From Euglena gracilis (taxonomy: Eukaryota; Euglenida; Euglenophyceae; Euglenales), in NCBI GenBank assembly GCA_039621445.1, contig CP154954.1:18072589-18136588 (forward strand): DNA of 64,000 nucleotides. Reading direction: 5' to 3'. The translations under genes and the position numbers were made by a program. The notes beneath the pieces are model-generated. The model had not been told where the DNA came from. It was given only the letters and a program-made list of their open reading frames with translations, and searched no databases. This document shows, piece after piece, positions 13,201 through 25,745 of this stretch (position 1 is the stretch's first letter; each line of letters starts with the position of its first letter).

Positions 13201-15350
13201 AACGCAGCGCTTTCCTGAGAAATAACCACCGGATTCAAAAATATGCAAGAGGATTGGACATCTGCTAAGCATACAACACAAATAACTGTCTAGGGGAAAT
13301 CACTGCCTAACTGGCACACACCGTTGTTGGATTTTGTTTTCAGATCGGCCCAAAAGGTTGCCTAATTTTGGTTTCACTTCTGGAAAAGACGGGGGGGGGG
13401 GGGTAAATACGGTGAACAAAAAAGTCCGTTCGTTCGATTTGGAAAATGCAATCCCACATAGCACATGGCACATCCCCCCCCTGCAAAAAAAGAAACAAAA
13501 AACAAATCCAACCACTTTTGCAAGGAAACACAAATTAATTGCTTATGGCTGCTTTGATTTGACGCTTGTCCTTTGCCTCTTCTTGTGCGTTACTTGTATT
13601 TTTCTTCCAGGGCTTGCTTAAATTTGAATTCCACCTGTCCACAGGATCCACAGGATCCACAAAAGTTTAGGGGTTGAATGTGTCGCTGATGAAGAAACTC
13701 TCAAGCTTGGATGCAGGCACACCACATTCGTGGCAGAATTAAGCTTTTGTTTTGCACTTCTTTAACTGTGGATCTATCCCCACCTCCGACCTCCGAAATC
13801 GGCCAGGGAATTTGTTTCCAGGCCCATACCACTTGCCCCCCTCAAGCTCGCCAACATGGCTGAACTTCCTGGGGGGTCGATAATGACTCGGGGGCATTTC
13901 CACTTCAAAAAAAAAGTCAGATTTTTTTGGGAAAACCAATCACCCGCAGAGGTGTGCACTTGTTCTAGCATTGCAAACTCCTACCCTAAGGACTCCTGAG
14001 GACTCAAAGGATATGGTCGACGATGGTTGAGGACTCTGGGTAAGTATAAAGCGACACAGGAAACGAAAGTTCGATGAGTTTGTTTTTTGATCGCAAAGGG
14101 TATGAAAATTTGTGACACCTGAGTGTGCATTCCAAACCTAACAGAAAGTCACCAGTTCATCAAATTCCTCTTTGGAGGTGCATCACATATCAGGCTGTGT
14201 TTTTGTTGGGTGGGGATTCTTGGGAAATCCAACGTGACGGATCCCCCCCCCAAAAAAACCAGGCTTTGGGTCGCAATTTGTTAGGTGAGGTAATTCTGGG
14301 TTGGGAAGGAGCTGGCCAACCCCATCGCCGAGACAGGTGTAGCTGACGCGGTAGCTGCAGCCGGGCTCAGGACCGAGCCACCAGGTGTAAAAAGGGCTGG
14401 CAGACAACAAAATAGCTGGCACAGAACATGCGTTGCAAATTTCAAAAAAGGATTTCATCGAAGGGACATGCACCAACACAGGCAGAATGGAAGCCAAAAT
14501 CAAAATATCCATAAAATATCGACTGCATGCTCTGCAACACATGGGGCGTACAGAGGGTGGAGGACAGATGCCCCAGAGGCTACGTACTACGGAGGTGATT
14601 GGTCGAACGCGCAAACGTGCAAAGCAATACCTGTCCCTGCGCGACCCTGCCCGAAGTTGCCGACGAGGCACTCGCCGGTGTGGATGCCCGCGCGGAACTT
14701 CAGCACCGGCAGCCCGCGGGCCCGCCACGACTCGTGCAGCCCCATGACGCAGGCGTCAGGGGCCGGCAGACGGCCCACGGGGTAGGGCGGGGGTGCCAAC
14801 GAATGCCCACACACAGGGTCGTGTGTCGGTTCGCCTCGATCAGGGTCGGTTTTTAATGGAAATAACCACAAGGAAATACGGCTGAAAAAATCGCTTTTTT
14901 GGCAAAAACAAGTCCTCATCGGGGGAAAAAGTGTAAAGCGAAAAAATGTAAAAAAAATGTGTTTTTTAACTTAGTTTAATTCAACCCTCGTCGGCCGTTG
15001 TCGTCGGCCGTTGGGTGATCCTTTAAGGGTGGTCCTTAGTAATAAAAAAAAACATGTCCCATAGGGACCGCCGTGGTGTCGAAGAGAGGAGGTGAAATTT
15101 CTCTTTTTGTACTATCTCCCGAACATGTAAACCATTCTGGTTTCTGGATGGTTAAGCATGTGTTGGGATGACAACACAAAAATTGAGGGAGGAAAAAATT
15201 CAACATAAAAACGACATTAATGAGTAAAATGGGTCGGGCACAGGTGGGTGGGGCCGAATTCATCTCAAAATTCAACCTGGTACGCACGCACGCGCGCGCA
15301 CACACACCCACCCACCCACCCACCCACCCACCCACCCACCCACCCACCCT

Positions 15351-15383
<33 letters not shown>

Positions 15384-15410
15384 ACACACACACACACAAC
15401 ACGCATGCAT

Positions 15411-15448
<38 letters not shown>

Positions 15449-18400
15449 CACACACACACACACACTCACTCACTCACTCACACACACAGGGACGTGCCCT
15501 GCACATCTTGCATCGCCAGCGATGCAGCCACAGCGTCCTTCTCATGGTTGGGCAGTGCCTCCGGCGCATTCCACAGCGCCATGGCACAGCCCTGCAGTGG
15601 GACGCTCACATGCTCACATGTGGCCTTTGCAGCAATGGGGTTGTGTCGGGTTTCCCACAAAGTCACCCGCCGCAAAGTGCCAGGAAGAAATTTTCCTGGG
15701 CCTTTTCTCCCTTGAATTTCAGCCATTCCCAAAAGCAACATTAACTCCCCAACAGGATGGGAAAGACAATGTATTCATCAATCAGTACACATTGTGTGCG
15801 TACACATTGTGGATGTGTCCACATTGTGTGTGCATCGATGTGCATGAACAAATTAGGGGAGGGGGGTTGCAGAAAATGCTCTTCTCACAAGAGTGGCCTC
15901 CCACAACAAATGAACAAAAGCTTCCCGTTCCAATTCGTTTTCGTTCCACAGGACGTTTCGCAGACCACAGGCCACAGAAACGTCTGATGGCATAATAAAA
16001 TAATATATAATAATTTTTCTTCAATTAATTTCTTGTGGCTGAACAGAAGCATTAAAAAGGGGAAAAAAACATCGTTAAAGGGAAAAAAAAGCAAACAAGC
16101 AAGAAACAAAGATGCCCTACGCACAAATCTTTCCCTGCAAAAGCTGTTGAGCAGTCACCGATGCGTTTGTCGATTGTGCCGTGTGGACGGGGGCTTGTTT
16201 TGGCTGGGCTTCTCTTTGGAGGCAGTTGTGCCCAGACAGCAGTTCCGTTTGACTGGGGCCAGCTGGGGGGACTGGCAAAAGTTTGGCTGGACCCCTCCCA
16301 GGAAAAAAACAAAAAAAAACCGAAACCTTGAGGCCAGCACCCAAAAACAGCTGGGTGGGGACCCAACCAACAAAAAAAAAAATTGAACGACAGAGGCGAG
16401 CAAAAAAATCCAGCAAATGCGCAGCACCCATATCCAGCTGGGGGGACATTGACCCAACAGCTGCGGCCAAAATGTGAACGAAAACATGAAGACACCGTTC
16501 TCAAAATCAGGCTCTTGAAGCGCTTTGGCCATTTCCCCCAATTGTTCCCAGAGCTTCGCACCTTGGCACTGAGGTGTGACACAGCACCACCCAGCCCAAA
16601 CACTATCCCTCCCCAGAGATACACTTCCTGAAGAAAAATAAACCACACCGGAAACTCTCGGGGCGCATAACCCCCCATGACTACACTAACTGAATCTCCC
16701 CTGGCTGGTCCAACCGGTTGAAAGACACCCGACCAAGGTTTGGGTGGCCAAAACGCTGATGGGGACTGAGCGGCCCAGGGGGCTGCACATCGCCTCGAAG
16801 TACTCCGTGCACACCGCCACCAGCACGGCCGGGAATTCGGCCTCGCAGATGGCGGAGAAGCCCTCGATGTCCGCAAACATGACGGTCAGGGTCCTGGGGG
16901 CAGGCGTCGTCATATTGGTTCAATGAAACACTCATTGCTCATTGAAGCATTACTAGAGCATGACCAGAAACACCCAGACTCCCATAATGCCAATGCAACC
17001 TTCAGCGCCGGTCTTGCACTTGAGAGGTGGCTGGCGTGGGTTAGTTGCAGAATTGCGAATGGTGTGTTCAATAAGGGACTTCCTAAACGACCAGCCCCCT
17101 TGTATAACCACTGCCCCCCCTCCCCCGGGGAGGCCAGTAGATAGCTGCAGCCATTAAAACACTTTCAACACCATAACACCATGGACCGTTGTCAACGCCT
17201 GTTTGGGATACATTTCGTCGTTCGCCATTTTGCCAGCAATCAAAGCCAGCCTCCAAGCCTCTTGGATGATGAGTCACTGTTCAAACAGGACGGTGCAGAA
17301 CAACCCAATGACAACGTCCAGCCGAGAGGGTGGAAAGTTTGGGTTGGCTGGAAAAAAAGCCAATGGCTGAACCGCTGTGGGAAGGGGTTCAGCCATAAAT
17401 TATATTCCAGCCAACCCTAAAATTCTCCGGCCGTTGCATACTCCCCCCTGCTGCATTACAGCACCTTTTAGGAAATAGGAAGTGATTGTTTTTCAATGAA
17501 TTGCGCTTTGCCAGTTAGCTGGAAAATGTTTTTCATATGTGAGTGACACTGCGATTTATGGCTTTCAAGATTTTATTAAAACCTTTTGGGACATGTCGCT
17601 CACTTAAGTTGGAGGGGATTCCACCCTCGAGGTTCCAGCCAACCAGCAGTTTTTTCCCCCAGCCCCGGACCGTCCCTCCCCCCCATGCATGAGGCTAAAT
17701 TTTGTTCAACAGCCCTATGGGCCACTGCAAGGCTATGTAGTTTTTTTTTAAAAAAAATCTTTTTCCATTATGGGTGCCAAAAAAGGCCGAAAATTGTGCG
17801 AATTGCCCAGCTCATTTTTGGTTGAAAAACCAATTTGCATATCTGTTTTGATTTTTGGGCCTTTTTGCAGTTGCATGTCGTTGAATTAGCTGCCAAAAAA
17901 CACAGCTATGTTGCATTTTGGCCGCGCATGCCAAAATTCTGCGGAACCTACTGAAAAAAGAATGTGTATATGAATTATTTTGGCAGGAGAACTCGATGGG
18001 TAGAATTTTCCACTTGACTAGAGTGGCTCCCAGAAGAGCGATAGCCTCGCGAGGGTGAGAACGCTTTCTGTGGGTGGTGGGGGGGCTCCCCAATGCAGCA
18101 ATCCTGTGATTCAGCTCCGGGCTGCCCAGTACCTTCACCACCGCCTGGGGAACGAACTTCCCGAACGCCCGCAGCCCGCGCTCCATCTGGACGAAGGAGG
18201 CCTGGAAGCGGTGCAGCTCCTGGAACAGGGTGGGCTTCGTGGCGGTGGTCGCGAACTGCAACTGCGCGATGCGGTCCATTGGCGGCAGAGCCCCCGCCCA
18301 ATCCAACTGAATGAAACTGACTTTGAGGAACCCCCTTTTGGGGGCCCCATACGGGCCCGAAAACGGTCCGGAGGGGCCGGGGGTATGTGGGGTGTATACA

Positions 18401-21400
18401 GTGTACACAGGGGGTCCCCCATGGTTGGTTTGGGTCCCCGGGTGGGTCCGTGCAGTTCCCCATCGGTTTCGGGCATTTTTGGAAAAATCGATTTTTTGAC
18501 CCCTGTAAGGCGGTCACAGGCTGCACGGCGCTGAAAACGCAGTCCTCAAATTTGGGGTCCAACCCCCAGTTACACCCACCTACGTGTGCAGTCGCGACCC
18601 GGGACCCATGCCATCCAACGGAGGGACCCCCCTGTGGAGAGTTTCACTTCAGATCAGGTCGACCGACTGTCATATCCCGGGAAAAAATCTTTATTATTAT
18701 TTGTACCTTTAGTAGTGATACTACCACTGCTGCTGCTGCTGCTGCTGCTACTAATTTACTAAATTAGAAAAACACAAAAAAAAACGGTCATGTTGTTTCC
18801 TCCCCTTGCGCAGGGTATGGATGAGACCCTGCGCCCCCTTGCCAGGGTGTACAGCCGTGCCGCCAGCCAGAGGCCCACGCTGAGGGGCAGCACCACTGCG
18901 AGGGCGCTCACCACCCCCAGGATGGCGAACCCCGGCGGAGGGCTGCCGATGGTGACCAATTCAGAATAAACACCCTGCATCCCAGTCGATGGCATTTCCC
19001 CCCCCCCCGTTTTTTTAAGGTGGTGGTGGGGGGTGCCTGCCTGGGCAGGCACTCCAAGGCACTCCTGATCCGACTCCCCCCTTGGGGGGGGGGGGCACAC
19101 GGCCAAAAGTGCCCTAGCACAGACCCCGGCGCCTTCGCAAAAGAGGTGTTTGGACCTGGCAAACCTGTCTGGGGACGTGGTGGCCACCCCGGAGACATGA
19201 CCCGGGAAGGGGGGGGGGTCACTGAGCGGGACTTCATAAGCACAACTGGAATAAATATACTGGAAAAAATGTGCAAAAATCCTTTTCGGAAAATGACTGC
19301 GTTGACCACAAAAAGAAAAAAAAACACTCAAAAACACCCTTTTTGACAATTATTGGCCATCTTTTTTCAAAAAAAATGGTCACATATGCAGTGCTCTGCA
19401 CCAAAAACAATTCCATGTATCCCCACCAAAAATGGATTGGAAGCAAAACCCTGTGGGAGTGCTGCTGTGGATGAGCTGGGCCAAAATTGGGGCTGGCTGC
19501 ACCAGCCCCCCCCCCCCCGACAGGCTGAACGAGGAGGCCTGGTGCGGGGGCGGATTTCCCCACCTGGGAGGTGGGGTTCTGACTCCCCCCGCCCACCACA
19601 CCACAGACAGTGCAAGGAGGAATCCTTCGACACTGAAGGCATCCGAGGAAAATTTTGACCTCTGCGCCACAGAAACATGGGGAAGGGGGGGTTGGTGGGA
19701 CCCTGCCCCGCCATCCATAGGGTTTTGGGGGGTTCCTGGCGAACCCTGCCCACCGGGGCCGCAAAACAAAGGATGCACAGCCAGCATCAAAACAAGCAAA
19801 ACCCCACCAGTGCCTCGAAAATTCAAACAACCGACCATGGAGACTGAGAAAATCTGCCGGACACCGACACCGACGCATCACTGTCAACCCCCCGGCTGTG
19901 ACCCCCTTCTTGTCCGACATGGACTGGTCCACGTGCCCGTTGCTGGCGTCGATGCTGCCCATCACCGACGCCCGGTTCTTCAGCATAAGGACTGTGCACT
20001 GCAGGCTGTGGCCGGGCTGGGGATGAGTGGCTCCCAGCCAGGGTTCAAAGTAAGAACAAGGTGGGGGTCGACCCTTGCCCCTGCCTCGACATCTTCCGCT
20101 CCAAAGCGAAATAAAAACTTTTTTCCTTTCCTGGAGGTAAAAAGAAAATTAAAAATGGATTAATAATTAAAAAGTAAAAAATAAAAACTTTTTGGAGGAA
20201 AAATTTCAACTCACACAGGTGTCATTTTCTCCTTATCCCACCTCTCGCCTTAATCCCTTTCCGACCCCATCGCCTGCCCGAACACCAGTACTGTAGCCCG
20301 TTGCCACCCAATACTGCTGGCCAGAAAGCACCGCTTCATTTGTCGACTCAGGGATGGCTGTCCAGGACTGAGGGCACAGGAAGGCGCAACAATAATTCAA
20401 AACGAGAAACCAGTAGCCGAAAAAAATATTTTTGTGCACCAGAGATTTGGCTGCTATGCCAGCAGGTGTCAAATTGTTGCTGGCAAATGTATGCAGTTGC
20501 ATTTTTTTTTATTGCATGGCAGCTGATAGAACTCTGAAAGGTATTTTGAAAAATGGAAGCTTCTTCCTCTGGCCGGTATTTGCTGTACAACTGCTGGCAA
20601 GCCTCGGCAATCAGGGCATCATCGCTCTGCAGGCATGTCCACAGGCTGTACGCGCTGACGTTGATGGGGTTCAGCAGGGGGTTGATATACCGAGGGTCCA
20701 CGTCGCTGTGGCTGAAATACTTCCCGTGAGAGGACACGGCAACGGTGGCTCTCCAAAATATTTCAAGAGTTTCCCAGCTTGCTGCCAGTTTGCTCAGATG
20801 CTGCAAGCTCCATTTGATTTTCAACTGATGTGCTTCTCCACAGCGTTCGATCCACCAAAAGAATAATTTCATTCATTTTTGTGGCAAACAATTCACTCGA
20901 AGTGGCCACGCTCCCAGCAGAGCCCATATTTTCGCTTTATCCATTAGCAAAGATGATTTCATTCCAAGCATAAACTGCAAGAACCATCAACAGACATCTG
21001 ACAGGCTGAATACGCGTGGCGCTTCTGACACCACAAAAAAAATGAAAACCTGCAATCAGGATCACAAAGAAAGGCACAAACCAAAGACTTCCAAACCACC
21101 CCTGGGTGCTATCATGAAGCCATGGGGTTGGCGGAAAAAGAGAACCAGCCGGTCCAATGCAAGACCGCCCCGAAATCTGCCTGTGATACAACAACTCTTG
21201 AAAAGGCGTAGAAAAAGAAGCAAAGCTAGATAGATATAGGGAACAATGCACGGGGAAATGAAAAAAATATGAAATTGGGAGTTGCCTTCTGCTTTGGGTT
21301 CCACTCAGGTGTTAAAAACAAAAATATTGACAACTCGAGGTAAATGTATATATTATACCTGCATATATATTGTATTATATCATATTATCCTATCCTATCA

Positions 21401-24400
21401 TATCATAAATAGAGATGCACATTGTCTCTCTCTGTATATAAAAAAGAATTAAACAACCCATGGTGCTCCCAATGATGCCCTCCTTGTCCCAGCAAATGGG
21501 TTACAATATGTATTGCAAAAGCTTTTTTATGATTTTTTATCGAGTGGAAAAATTTTGGGCTGAAATTGGTCCTCCAAAAAAGTGTATTTTGAAATAACTC
21601 CCCCTTCCTCGAGGCAAGCGTTGACAGTTGCTGTGCCTGCCAACGGTGTCAAAAAAAAGAGAGAGAAACCCCCGAAGGGGGTTTTCCCTGCCGACCAAGC
21701 CAATTTTCATTGAAAATGGTCATTTTCAGGGGGGGGTGCCATAGCACTCCCCACCCCAGAACACCCCCCACCCTGGGGGGGGTCAAAAATGCCTGACCCT
21801 TGCTTGAAACTGGTGGAATTTGAGCAAAATGAGTGCAAAGTTGTATTGGGGAAAGGTTGGACTTTTGATCTGGGAGTTTGATTAAAAAATTTTCCCACCC
21901 AAGTATAAACCCCAAACATTAAACCTTCCTGAGGGGGCCTCCTCCCAAATATGAAAGGCGGGGGGATTTGCTGGATCCTAAATCCACAACAGATTTTTCT
22001 TACCAGGCTTCTGTCCACCAACCCAGGGGGAGGGTGCCTGTTCATGGGATGCCTGTACATAGCAGACACCCCCCCAGGGGGGCAGGGTCAGTGTTGGACC
22101 CCAATGCATACCAACCAAGCCAAGTTTCCAATGAAAATGGCCATTTTTAGGTCCCGGGGCCTTCAGTGACCGGGGTGTGCTACAGCAAAACCCACCCCAA
22201 AACCCGACCTGAAATGGCTTTAACCCCCTGCCTGCCCACAGCACCTCCGGGGGGGGGGGGTGCAACTTTCCTTAACAAGAAGCCCGTTTCTCACCCATTA
22301 TTGGCAGTTTTTTTTTTGGCCAATTTCGGACCAAATAAAAATAGAAATTTAGAAGATCTCAAAAAAAGAAGAGACAATTTCAATCAAAGACAATTTCCGG
22401 AAATCTGCACTCTTGTTGAGAAGTATTCTCGTTTGCCGTGTTTCCCATGTATTTTTCAAGGTTTGATGAAATTATTCTCTCAAAAAGTGTTGCAGACTCC
22501 TGACTCTGCCGTTTTCAGTCATATTTGGCATATTTGGGTCAAAGAATCATTTTTTCGAATTTCTGAAAAAAAGAGGGGAATGAGAGTAAACGTTGGCGCT
22601 GTGAAGAACAGTTTCTGGGACCCAAGACACCGCTCAGGTCGTTGTACAACCAACACTCTTTCTGCATTCTGCATTGGCGTTGCATATTTTCCATAAATTT
22701 CTCTTTTCATCATCGTTTCTGTTGATCAAAGAAAGGCAAAAAGAAATACATGTCAATCCAAGATCTTACTTTTATGGTCATGGGCATGAGATTTTAAATT
22801 TACATGCAGACATTATTTGCCTTCTTTTCGAACGAACAGATGATGAGAGAGAAACTCATGGGAAATGTGCGGCAGGATGCAGAAAGAGAGTATGATGAAC
22901 TGTTAAAATGGTGCACAGACGGCATGCACACCCACCACAACCAAGATTTCTCCGAGATGTCACTCATGGTCCCTCCGCCTTGCAGGTCACCAGCATTAGT
23001 TGCATGTCTATCCCCAGGTGTGCTAATATTTATTTGATTTATTTGTTTATTAAATTTGTTCAGTTTCAATTATAAAAAGTTTCTCCTATTTTGGATTTTT
23101 AATGTTGACATCTTTTATATATATTTTATGCAATTTTTATTTCCTTTTGTTTATCAACATTTTTTCTTCATTTTTTTCATTTTCATTTATTTTGATTTTG
23201 ATTTTCCTTTTTCAAAAAATCTTTCATTCCGTTCAATGTATTCAAGGGTGACAACTTCCCAGGGTGAGGAGGTTTTGTGCATGTATACCACACAGGGGCG
23301 AATACATGTTCAAATCCGGTTAGGGAGAATAAAAGCACCAGAAAAGAGAAAACAATAAACAAACAATAGCCCATCAAAAAAATGCTAAAAATCAAAATAG
23401 TTTTAAGAATCCTAAAATTCTAAAAATAGAGAGAACAGAGTGAATGAAAAGAACAAATGTTTGTCCTTGCGAGAAAGCGACCTCCCTCGAGGCTTTCAGG
23501 ACGTGCTTGACCCTGCGGAAACCCGTCCAACTGGCTCCGCAATTCATCGCTGAGGGTTGCTGCCGCTATATTGATTGTTAACAGTATCCACGTCCCGTTC
23601 TGGGCGGGAAACCCGCCTCACGAGGTCGCCTGCAGCAGCCGATGAGGCCACATTGTAACCAAGGGTCGAAAAATACGCACTACACATTCTACTGTGGGGC
23701 ACAACCTCAACAAAAACAACAACCAAAATGTATGCTGATCCGTGTAGCTGCACCGAAAATAATCAATCAACCAGACATTGCAGGAGATCCCCTGGTCTCT
23801 GCCGACGGACTAACGCCACCTGCCCAGTGAAACGGTTGAATGCCATCGTCGTGAGCCACCCATTTACCCATTTTGGCACTTTGGAGGCCGGCCCCACGCT
23901 GTCATCGGACCAATAACACTCACAGTGACCATTGAAACTGCTCAACCCCCCAAATGAGACCACAGAATACCCCCCCCCCCAAACATAAGACCCCCAAAAT
24001 AAGACCCCCCCAAAAAAGATTCCCCTCCCAACTTTCAGCAGAAATCCTACAAATAAACACCAAAAAGGCAGCACCTTTAATTCACTCCGTCTCAATTATG
24101 ATGCCCGCTTGTCTGTCCGGTGCTCAAGCAGATGGGGGGGGACTTCAGCAGCCAACCTTGCACCTAAGCAAGATTCTGGTCCAATTGCAAAAATTCACAA
24201 TATTCTATTCTGTTGATATTCCAGGATCCCGGTTGTTGCCGCTCATTGCTGGTTACACACCAGCCCAGCCCTCCAGCCCTCCAGTTATGCGCAACCAGAG
24301 AAAGGTCAATTTTAGTGTTTTTTGGCCCTCCACAACCTGGGTTTAACCCCCAAAATGAGAAATGACCCGAAAATACAAAAAACATCAGATCCTTCCACCC

Positions 24401-25697
24401 TGCATTTCCTGCGTGGGCAACTGGAACCACCAGGTGATGTCGGTGCAATTTGAAGTCAGTCAAGAAAAGAATGCCCTCTTGTTGGGGATTTATTTGACAA
24501 AGAATTTCAAATTTCCCTCCCCCCCTCCAATAGTGTTACCCCCAGATATCTTTCGAAGTCTCATAGGACCCAAAATACACCCAAAACCCCACTTTGGGGT
24601 CATTTATTGTACTTTCTCATGAAACTTGGCATTTTTGGAGGCCAGATGATCCAGAAAAAGGTGTACATGGCCCCCCAAAAATTGGTGCATTGAACCTCCC
24701 CCCCCCAATGACACCCTGAGCCTTTTTTTGTCTTTCTGGGGGGACATTCTTTTGGACTTTGCTGAAAATTTTGGCAGCCTTCCCTCGGGAGGGTCCAAAA
24801 TAGGTCCAAAAGAAATCTTTCACGATGAACAAAATTGTTCCAAAAAATGCCAGCACTGGATGAGGAGGTATGCTGACTTTCACAGAAGAAATTTACTTTT
24901 TAGGAAGTGAATCAAAATCAAAAAAAATCTGCCTCGAATGGTGAGTTCAGAGTGTGGGCATCTGGATGGGGCGTTCCTGTCTGCATTGGGCTGCATAACA
25001 CGCCAGGAACTGACGGTGAATTTTGCAGTGGACCATTTCAGATCAGCTTATCAAAAGTGAATTCCAAGTCTTTTCCCTCTTGAAAGATTTCCGGCAAGGG
25101 CCTTCAGGGCACGGCCGGTCGAAATAGGCAGCAGGTGCAGTTTGGTTTGAAAGCAGACGCACGGGCTTGCCTGTGATCTGGTCAACCTGCGAGATGTTGG
25201 CTTGGGGGCCCTCTTCTGTCGCAGTCCATGCCCCACAATTAAAGTTTGTTCAAGCTGGGAAAATGGTGGTGAATTGGGAATCACAGGCCAGAAGTGAAGA
25301 CAACGAGGATGAGCAGGCGCATCACACATTTCAAATAAAAAAAACAGTGTGTTGTTATCATCAGAGGATGTGAAACCTTAAATGCAATGCATCCATCCAT
25401 CCAGCAAAAAAAGAAAGCAGAAATATTAGAGAGTCCCCAGCTCAGGGTGGACACCTTCTCGTTGCGGGCCATCATCAATGGGGTGCTGTACAGTGTGTGG
25501 GTCCCATAGGTGTTGTTGAGGTCATAGAAGAGTGCAACCCACGTTACCCAGAAGGTGGGGATGAAGAAACTGGGAGGGCAGGGGCGGCATATGAACATGT
25601 CGAAAAGACTGAAAAGGCCCTCACTCACTCGACGAATGAAATGCAAGTTGCGAGTCGAGCAGCCTAAAGGCCATTGCTACGTAACCCCCCCCAAAAA

Positions 25698-25745
<48 letters not shown>

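Noticed and set aside
18790-18841. GT-AG intron between exons K and L (AGG|GTCTCA to TTCAG|TTGG)
   Set aside because: It is also in frame, but would insert a non-conserved LDWAGALPP stretch; the CAG/CTG solution gives LARG-MDRIAQ and fits the other junctions. Left open until cDNA is seen.
22804-23037. Plus-strand ORF (REKLMGNVRQDAEREYDELL)
   Set aside because: Looks helical, but stands alone in a cyclase intron on the opposite strand with no support.
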